A stretch of 64,000 bases of DNA from Rostrohypoxylon terebratum (lineage: Eukaryota; Ascomycota; Sordariomycetes; Xylariales; Hypoxylaceae), in NCBI GenBank assembly GCA_022497145.1, contig MU385969.1:1-64000 (forward strand). Direction: 5' to 3'. The position numbers and the translations under genes were made by a program. Below the pieces are notes generated by a model, which saw only the letters and a list, made by a program, of their open reading frames with translations, was not told where the DNA came from and searched no databases. Shown here piece by piece: positions 55,663-64,000 of the stretch. The first letter of the stretch is position 1. Each line of letters starts with the position of its first letter.

Positions 55663-57222
55663 TTACTTCGCCACACCAATGCAAGCGAAGTACTTCTTGA
55701 AAGCCTGCACCTTGATGCTGAGCACGCCATCACGATCTAGTAGCGCAGCAGGGGGCCAGTACTCAGGCTCGACGCGGTCGAGGAGGCCGAGGTAGGAAGT
55801 CAAGCCGCGGGGCTCGGTGACGCCCCACGGGTTGCGCACGATGATGTACTGATCGTCGTCCTAACCCTCGCTGACCCAGCCCAGCACCGAGTACGCGTGG
55901 TTCGCGACCAGGTCGCTGCCGCGGAACACGTCGCCCGTCGCATGCGTCCAGGCCGCCATCGGGCTGATCGTGCGCTTGTTCACGCTGCACGCGCGCACCA
56001 GGCCCGCGAGCTCGGCGGCCGAGTGGTGCCCCGTGAAGTAGTAGCGCGTCTCGCGGCCGTTGATCTGACTCATAGCTTTGACGGGGTCGCCGTTGTGCGC
56101 TTGCGTCAGGTCTGCGCGGTTGCAGTCTTTGGACTTGGTTATCCACTTCACGAACGCCTTCTCGTACAGCGCCGGCCAGGCCTCGTAGCCCGTCGCTTGA
56201 GCGCGCGTAGATGGGCATGTCGGTGGAGTTGTTGACGGGGACGTAGTAGTCCACTTCGATGGTGGCGGTCTCCGCGTTGTTGCGTCCGCCCTTGTCGTGG
56301 AACTTTACCGAGAGCGCGCGTCGGCTACGTTCCATCGGGCTCGGGAACATACGAGTTGACCGATTGATCATGGCGGGGTTGGCCCAAAACACGGAGAAGA
56401 TGGCGGCGATTAGCCAGCAGTTGCTAGCTGCCCTGAGTCGGGTCATCAAATCGGCGCTGGTACTGCTCGCGCAGATTGTGGGAGAATGCGAAGGGCGAGC
56501 CGTCCATCATCAACCTACGAGGGATGCCACGGAAGAAGGCTTCGTTCGTGTCACGCCAAGAACTGTTAGGAGGAGTCCATTCGCGTTCCTCCTTGTTGTG
56601 GTGGAAGGAGAGGACGAGATCGTTGATTGTCTCAGTATTTTTGTTACCAACGGTTCTTCCGGAGACTGAGCATCAAGTATGAGACGAATCTTCCCGTTCT
56701 GCATACGAGCCATCCTGATGCGAGTGTCACCAACTTCCTTTAGGCCGATCTTCTCGAGATCGTTTAAGGTCATGAGACGGGATAAGTCTGGTGTGACAAG
56801 GTCGCGCTCCTCAAGGATCTGTATCTCGTCTTCAGATAACTGCTCAGCTTGACGTTCCTGCTCATTCAGCTTCAGACCGGCAAATAAGACCGAGTTGTGC
56901 GTTAGGTCGAAGGGCTCTTCATAATTTGTCTGTAAGACATCTGAAATGATACGCGAGGTCGACAGAGCGTGACGGTCTAATTTATGACCAATCATAGCTT
57001 CCACTAGAGCGTAGGGGTTAATGGCGCCGACGTTAACATCTTTGGGTGGTTCATCTGGAGAGGGTTCTCGGCCAAGCAGAGGGCTGTCATCACTCTCATC
57101 ACCGAGATCCTCGTATCCATTTTGTGGCCTGTGAGGGCCTCGAGGAGCGCGTATGCATCGATCTTGTTGTTGAGCATCGCGCGCAACGATGAAGAGTCGA
57201 AGTGTGAACCTGAAGAGACCAT
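55663..57222 (-). pseudogene. Calpain-like cysteine protease (peptidase C2), multiple frameshifts
   Basis: Starting from ATG 57222, readable segments in different frames give a calpain layout: a repeated YALLEALTGHK/YALVEAMIGHKL segment, an acidic linker, a WTPPNSSWRDTNEAFFRG stretch, the active-site Cys region NCWLIAAIFSVFWANPA, the His region NHAYSVLGW, the Asn region VRNPWG, then a final domain ending at 55663-55665. Frame breaks occur near 57104-57121, 56636-56660, 56416-56435 and 56195-56212 (the second could instead be a short intron). A TAG at 55861-55863 splits the His and Asn regions. Catalytic Cys, His and Asn motifs survive, so decay is recent or partly sequencing error. Non-functional as read. 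Confidence 0.72.
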
Positions 57223-58690
57223 TTTGAATGTGTGTTGAAATGGATAATCTGCGGGCTTGTATGAAGGAAGACCTTGATGATTCTATAGTGGATTAAACGT
57301 CCTATGTCGACATTCGATATCAAAGTGAGAATGGAATTTATATGGGATATGTTCTACTTTTACAACCCTCGCAGAAGACGAGTCCCCGGCATTCATCCAC
57401 TCTACTTGAACTATGGGTGCCCATAGGTGATTCTGCAGTTGCTACAATGTACCGATGATATAATGTCAAGTAGAAATAGTTTACCTATATTATGTTTCTA
57501 CTTCATGTCTTCCAGCAGCTAATATGTGTTTCTCCCCCGCATGTCCCCTACCCATAAACCATGTCGCCTCATTCCGCATTGGAAGGTTTTAGCTTAAAAA
57601 AATCTTATTTCTTATTCATCTCAAAGATCGGCTTATATAAATCTTTCAATGAGCCTGTCGCCTCAACCTTATTTGGCAAGATTGAAAAACTCTTTCTCGT
57701 TCAGTTGGTGTATTAAAGCAAAACAAGGTTTCCTAACGAGGTGCGTAGCAAAGACAATGACAATGGATTCTCAGCTTACTTCCTATGGCGAGAAACACAA
57801 TATGCGTCCATACGAACGGATTTATCAAATCTCCAGCATGAAAGATTACTAGCTGCCTGATACATATTCCATAAACATTCCAGCGAAGTTCGGGAGATAT
57901 GTCGCCGGTAAGTTAATCTCGTGAGGACAGAAAGATTTCCACGAAAAGTTCATATTGTCAAAAGATCTATAACCTTAGAGTCGGGATTGATGTTCTGCTG
58001 GAATATAAGGTGGCTGGGAGTTTACGCCCTGTATCTTAGGGTATATAATGTACTATCACAGACCACTACAGTAGTCCTAGCAACTTAACCTTCTAATATA
58101 CATCAATAATACTCATAACCTGCGTCTATTTCAACATGTTCCATATGATGTACGGTATTAGAAACTTCTTTAAGAAAGTGTATATAACCTGTTGGTTAAA
58201 GTACGGGTGTGCATGAGGTATTCGAGGACCTAAAAGGCCAGATTCATTCTGAAAACAACGCCCGTAATACCGGGCGGTACTGGATCATGGATGTGAAACC
58301 CCCGTAATGATAGTGGCTTAGAGACTTCGATGCGCTAGAGTCACAGGCGTCTTAGCGCACTTTTATGATAGAAACCCGCTATAGTTACGGGCTACTGTAG
58401 TTCTTTCTATAGAGCCTCTAGTGTACCATAAAGCGCTAAGTTGCTTACATTTTCAGGGGCTTGGGTGTTAGAAAACGGTGCTATTCAAGCACCCCTTACC
58501 CCTGAAAAGTCAACCCCTAGCATGACATAGGTACAGCCCCAAAGAACCTTCTCGCTCCATGATAAATAGTATTCTGCATTCATTGGTCTTGTCATTGAAG
58601 TCTCATTAGACTCAATAGGAAATCCAGGACACACATATTATTACCTTACAATATCTACCTATATTTTATATTCAATAGGATGTCCGTACA
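57223..58690. other. Gene-free region
   Basis: No supported gene; a 67-codon frame at 57649-57852 lacks any motif. Promoter side of the calpain relic and 3' flank of the ankyrin/CorA-like gene. Confidence 0.4.
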
Positions 58691-61600
58691 TTACCTCGGC
58701 AACTCTGCAGCTAGCTTTCGTCCTCTCCGAATCCAAGCCCAAAATGAACTATTACCAACTCTCCTTGTTTGGCTACTATCGTTTGTGGCAAGGGAATCGC
58801 CTTTCTGCAGATGACTCTCAAACCCGGGGGTGCCAAAACCAGAGTCTTTGTCTGACCAATCCACATTTTGACCAAGCTGCGCTGGCTGTTGAAAATTTAG
58901 GCCAAAGACAGTTATCATTAAAAATACCCCGACAGCGACGCCAACTAGTACAAGTGTTAATATGCCACCTCTAGTAAATTGGAGTAGGTAGTATGTATTT
59001 ACCTATGATTCCATACACCTTCCCCGGGGTTTTCTGCGAAGCCTCGTAATCTAAAGCGAACATCGACGAAAGGAACGAAAGAGGCAGCTATATAAGGTTA
59101 GTCAGAGTGAATACATCGGCAGATATTATTGCTGAAGAGAAAGAAATAAGGCATTAAAAGAATCATAACGTACAAAAATCGTAGTTATAATAGTGAATGT
59201 CATGAGAGTTCGGCCCTGCGCCATACTTTCATTGGTTTGTTTGTTAGCTTCCGTCGCTAATGTATTGGCGGTTTTGGCCTGGACATTTCCTGTTTCGTTC
59301 TGCTCTAAAGCGAGGATTGTGTCCACCTATTACTCAGCAATTAGTCTTCCGAAATAACTACCATGGCAGATTGTGTTGATCTCACAGCTGAATGGATCCG
59401 ATCTGCAGCTCGGTCCATGGCTTCAATACCATTAATGATACGAGCTGCCGAATATTCCAGATCTGGAGCAGTGGTCGCTTTGGAGATACCACTGTTGGTG
59501 AGTACATTGTTCAGCTGGGCTTGAACAGTGTGCTGATGCGTGGCAATTGTCTTGAGAATGTTAAGCTCATCAAGAATATCTTTGATATCGCAAGAGAGAC
59601 TGGCAGCTTTACAGATAGCCTTTGACACGTTCTCGGCCGACAGTGCGTCACTTCCATCGTCTTTTCTCTTATCCAGGCTAAATTTTTCATACAGCTTTGC
59701 TTCCTTGATTGCCTATAACCGATCCAAATGTTAGAGTTCAGTTGCAATGTTAGGCATTTCTCATGTAGGAGGGAAGACCAACAATTTCATTGATTGCCTT
59801 GAAGTATATCTGACGCGTGGATTGGCCTATTCGGTTGGCTTGCATTTGGTCTCCTTCGTATAGGTCGACGCAGTAATCAATCAGGACTTTGCTCATGTCA
59901 ACTGCTGTTCTGGGCTGAGCATGGCTTTCACCCGCTTCGGTTTTCCTGCCAAGATACCCGAAAATATCTGACAATAAGGAGTCTTTCATTTTGTGGACAG
60001 GATGCGTGGTGGCGGTGATCAACAAGTCTTCCGAACATATTAGTATCAATAGACAAATACCAACATAGATACTATAAACCCACCTTTTCTGATCACCCAT
60101 ACCCACAGTTGGTTCACTCGAAGAACTGTCCAAAAGGGGGGCTCTTTTCCATCAGATTCTAGTATTTTCGTGACAACCTGTGTCTTGTTGCGATACCTTC
60201 TATCATTCTGAGACAGAGAATCATCTGCAAAGTGGTAGTATGATTCGTCAAGTGTTGGAGAGCCATGGATCACTTTATTCTCGTAAGCGTTCAATAAGTC
60301 TCGGTGTTGATCTTTGGCTTTTTTCAAGTCTTGGTGTATTTTGTCATCTTGACCCGGATTCGCGCGAAGCTTCTTCGAAAATGTGAGGTATGGCATCTAA
60401 GTAGGTAAGTATTTAGTCAATAGTTGTGCAACATGATTGAATTGTGAGATGGGTTTTCCTACGTATATTGCTTTATACTCGTTATTCCCATGTGACTAGC
60501 GCACCATCAGTTAGTCATAAAACAGTTGGAGATCTAAGATGAGTTAAACGTGGTAATGGCATCACTTACAACACATTGGGGCTTCATGGATCGCGATGGG
60601 GATTTTCTGTCGGGAACCTGAAGCCAACTATCTCCGAAAAAGGAAGTCATCTCATTGAATTCGTTTTCTTTCGTTTCTTTCTCTTCACTGTTTTGGGCGT
60701 CTTGACTTTCATCCCACATAATTCTCTTCAAAAGATCCTATGAAATTAGTTAATATACAGTTGAAATACTGTTTTCATTTATATTTTTCCCTATTTCACC
60801 TGTGTATACTTACATTCATCCATACCATCTGCCTTTGGTTAGAAAATATTGCATTATTCGACGAGGCGTGAATTTTATGCTTACATTGGTAGCTGGTAAG
60901 TGAATCCAAGTGAGCTTTGGGTCTTCTTTGATGTACATCTCATGCAAAGCCCATTTCTTCTCGAGAGGTTTTGAATACACCGTCGACTTTTCCTCGAAGA
61001 CTTTGCCTAGATTAGTCTTAACTTCTTTGGATATCGCTTTGGGCCCTCTATCATAGATGGTGTCTTTGACACTTCGGAAACGCCTCAAGAACCCTGACCC
61101 AGCCTCGCCCTCGTAGAATTCAATAATTGCTGCCTCAAACTTCTGTGTCATTTCTGCTGGTTTATTTTCAACTCCAGGCTTTTTGAAAGGCCCGCGACGC
61201 CTCGAAGTTTGAGTAAATGGGGGATCGAGCAAGATATCCCTGATGAGCGTCATATTTGTACCTTGCTGGGTATGGGTCGCCTCTTGCTTCTGTGTATCCT
61301 CCTGTTTTTGACCTTTTCTCTCTTTGCCTGCAGATCTACCTCTTGTTTGGTGTGGTTCAACCTTGTTCTCTGCTATCTCGGAAACTCGTTTCTCGGCATA
61401 GTTCAACGCGCTCTTGCGATATTCTTCCGTGTCAGGGGTAGGGGGTAAAGTAGACAAAACAAACCACAATGCCTTTGGCATTTCCTTATAAGTTGCCCAT
61501 TGAATGAGGCTCTCAACATCTTCAGAGGACTTATTACTTAGCTGGTTTTTGCTTTTCTTGAATATCATCTCTGCAATGTCATGTCTGTCGGCACTCTCAG

Positions 61601-63179
61601 TTGCCCAGACAATGGCATCCTGCTCGTCATATCTGCCCAAAACCGCATTTTCCATTTTACCTAGTAAAACCCTCACAGTATCTGGCTCATATGCTTCGAT
61701 TGCCACTGACAGTGCCGTCCTGCCCTCCTTATTCTCGATATCGAAGTCTTCGATTTGCATTTTCTTCATGATAAGCTGAACCCTTCTTATGTCTCGTCTT
61801 GCCGATAGATGTAGGGCTGTATCTCCATTGGTAGTCATTGCTTTTAAACTGGCATTACGGTGGAGAAGGATTTCTAGTACAGCGCAATACTGGTCAGATC
61901 CTTGTGGGATATTCTTCGCGATTATGGGCGAGTCCGGGTTAAACTTTTCGGGGTCTTTCTCGTATGGATCTTGAGACCAACCGTCAGCTTCGCTTGCGTA
62001 ATGTAACGCAGTCTTGCCTTCTTTGCCAATCACATCGATAGATGCGCCTGCATCAAGCAGCGCTTGGACGATATTAGCATATCCTTGTTGGCTTCCAATA
62101 TGGAGAGAGATCTCCGGCTTTTCGAGACTAATGTATTTGTTTGTAATCTCAGTATGTCGCTCTTGGCATGCGTGCATCAACGCGGTCCATCCACGATTCG
62201 ACAAGAGGTTCCATTTAACATCATGCTCAACCAGGATATTAACCCCGTCCTCGAAGCCGTGTTCGCATGCTACCATGAGAGGAGTGATTCCATCGTTGTC
62301 TGGTATATTTACGTCAACTCTTTCATTTCCAGCCAGTATGCGTGTAATGGCTATAGAGTCTTGACGGATAGCTGCAGAGAGAGGGGTTCTTCCCTGGTTG
62401 TCTGTTTTGTTGATATCCGCCCCCTTTTCCAATAAGTAGATGACTATCTCTTCATATTCGCACTCAACTGCTATGTGTAATGGGGTCAACCCGTCGTCGT
62501 TTTCGATATTGATGCTAGCTTGGCTTTTCTCCAGGATGGTTTTAGCGAAGGTCATCTCCCCATATTTGCACGCGTAGAAAAGGGCGGTTGATTTGCGGTA
62601 ATTGACTGCCGTAGTATCCGCCCCAGCATCTGCCAAACACCGAACGAGATCATCGCTCCACTGTAGTGATGCGGTTATTAAGGGAGTCTGTTGTTTGTAA
62701 TCTCTGGCCTCAAGGTTCGCGCCCGCATCCAACAAAAGACAGACAAGTTCTGGGTTCTCTCGAAGACAGGCATAGTGTAACGGATGCTGACCATCATCAT
62801 CTTCTATCAAGACGGAAGCCCCGGCATAAATCAATTTCTTGACTGCACCTATGCACTCTCTCCAAATAGCTATGTGCAAGGGAGTTCGCTTATGGTCGCT
62901 CTTGCAAGGGGTATTGATGTCTTTCTTGTTGACCAATAGTTCAGCGAGTTTATCAGCGTCGTAATTGGCGTCCGTTTGCGTCTGGAGAAATTCGTATAAC
63001 GGTGTTCTAGCGTTTGTAGACGTAGTCATATCAACAACTAGATATTTCCTCTCTGTACTGCTAGCGGTCGTGTTGGAGATTTCTTGAGCTCCCGGGTCAA
63101 CCACCGCATCTGGGCTTTGTTGTGATGTCTCCATGTTAGGATCAGAGACTTCCTCGGTGGTATTGTTATTCTCAGTCAT
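58691..63179 (-). CDS. Ankyrin protein with C-terminal CorA-like membrane module
   Basis: CDS complement(join(58691..58944,59003..59087,59174..59326,59386..59712,59783..60027,60084..60396,60570..60737,60814..60828,60885..63179)), 1284 aa; the second exon is 15 nt (MVWMN). The N-terminal half has about ten ankyrin repeats (TPLHIAIWRECIGAVKKL, HPLHYACLRENPELVCLL, TALHYASEADGW...). Then: WIHLPATNMVWMNDLL, DSWLQVPDRKSPSR, YLTFSKK, FADDSL, VTKILESD and VLRVNQLWVWVI, the fungal CorA-like extension. A long coiled region ends with TLMTFTIITTIFLPLSFLSS (TM1) and a second helix VGVAVGVFLMITVF (TM2). GMN of true CorA is not seen, so ion transport is uncertain; the fold suggests a membrane-anchored ankyrin sensor. 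The final splice (58945-59002) was chosen over a 34-nt alternative. Confidence 0.82.
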
Positions 63180-63356
63180 GATGATTGAAAATTATTTTTT
63201 GCACTAACGAAGGTAAGAATGAGAGAACTCAATCGCGGTCTGAGTCTGAACGAAGTTGTCGGCATGGGATGAGGCTGAAGGAGAAAGGGGTCGTCCTGTA
63301 AGATATATTCCATATTATCAGTAGTAATTCCTATTCATATTACTCACCTGTTAAAA

Positions 63357-63570
63357 ATGAAAATCGCCGACTACATCAAGAAGCTAGATGAGCTGAATGT
63401 GTATGATGGTTACATCGTGCTCGACTCCGGAAATTCTACCAGGAACGGAATCGCATGTAAGCATGGAGGGAGGGTTCTTTCAGCTAATAACGTGGATCTT
63501 AAGTCGCAATGAAGTTTCCAACTTTCCTCCAGGACTGGATTTTAAGCAGTTCACCGAAACAAATCAATAA
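63357..63570 (+). CDS. Possible small two-exon gene
   Basis: Proposed join(63357..63456,63503..63570). Exon 1 opens MKIADYIKKLDELNVYDGYI and ends at GNSTRNGIA; the 46-nt intron has GTAAGC, CTAATAAC and TTAAG; exon 2 reads AMKFPTFLQDWIFKQFTETN and stops. The phases fit. No family is recognised; it is divergent from the ankyrin/CorA-like gene (start 63179). A real peptide or the start of a truncated gene are both possible. Confidence 0.25.
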
Positions 63571-64000
63571 TTAGCAATCTTTATAGCACAAAACGGGAAG
63601 GTGGAAGGGCAGTATCGGTGGCTTTCCCACACCAGCTTTCCCAAAATCCTCGCATGATCTAACATCACCCCCAACAATCTAAATACTTACCTAGCATACC
63701 TACCTAGGTGAGCACATACTAGGGACCCGAAGAATACTAACAGACGAGGCTGCGGATGATGCAATCTACACCCCCCCGTCCACATCCATGGATCTTCAGG
63801 GATATTAAGTCGGCGATGTCATGCAGCCCCCGAGTCCTAGGCAGAGGTAATCACCGACATCGCAGAAAAAATCACTCATGGGCAAGCCGCATTGTATGAA
63901 CCATCTTAGAACAGCAGCGTGGAGGCCGCCAATTAACCCCCTATGCTACAGCCCTACAAGGCCGACTTTATCGCGTCTATGTACATTACCGCGTTCAAGC
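63571..64000. other. Right edge, no supported gene
   Basis: No convincing frame. CTACCTAGGTGAG words near 63700. Confidence 0.3.

Noticed and set aside
58969..59002. 34-nt intron near the end of the ankyrin/CorA-like gene
   Set aside because: Shorter than other introns here; a 58-nt intron (58945-59002) ends in the same phase and gives a good second transmembrane helix.

Overview
The window looks like the nuclear genome of a filamentous ascomycete (Pezizomycotina, probably Sordariomycetes; inferred). Genes are split by short introns (mostly 46-131 nt) with GT donors, CTAAC/CTGAC-like branch sites and AG acceptors. Family content is typically fungal: Zn2Cys6 regulator, HET domain, SesB-type lipase NLR, PTH11/rhodopsin-type receptor, NACHT-ankyrin proteins. 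Intergenic DNA is full of short CCTAGGTAGG-like words, solo LTRs and TTAGGG-like tracts. Exon structures were worked out by eye from splice signals, reading phase and family continuity; none is confirmed by RNA data.

Left part (1-28 kb). A 1958-aa NLR-like gene (492-6909, minus) combines an alpha/beta-hydrolase-like head, a NACHT-like core that has lost its Walker residues, ankyrin repeats and a terminal SPRY domain. It is followed by a nonsense-riddled proline iminopeptidase pseudogene, an intact thioredoxin-reductase-like oxidoreductase beside a decayed relative, an MFS remnant, an intact SAM methyltransferase, a decayed CmcJ/NvfI-type oxidoreductase and a decayed membrane protein. Three LTR-like elements/solo LTRs occur in the window, two of them here. 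A rhodopsin-type membrane protein, a Zn2Cys6 factor, a trans-enoyl-reductase-like dehydrogenase, a 14-TM MFS pump and a BAHD-type acyltransferase then follow. This resembles accessory or tailoring secondary-metabolism genes without a backbone synthase.

Right part (28-64 kb). This is a dense block of allorecognition/innate-immunity-type genes: a HET-domain protein, a Helo-like/NACHT/ankyrin NLR (898 aa), a degenerate-ankyrin protein (1166 aa), a SesB/NB-ARC/TPR NLR (1043 aa), a stand-alone SesB paralogue (329 aa), and an ankyrin protein ending in a CorA-like two-helix membrane module (1284 aa). Interspersed are an unknown acidic 740-aa protein, a small coiled-coil protein, a Fig1-like membrane protein and a frameshifted calpain pseudogene.

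The strongest theme is a fungal NLR/HET-type island with birth-and-death features: several architectures, a truncated paralogue, pseudoenzyme domains, and pseudogenes whose stops fit C:G to T:A changes of the RIP type (inference).
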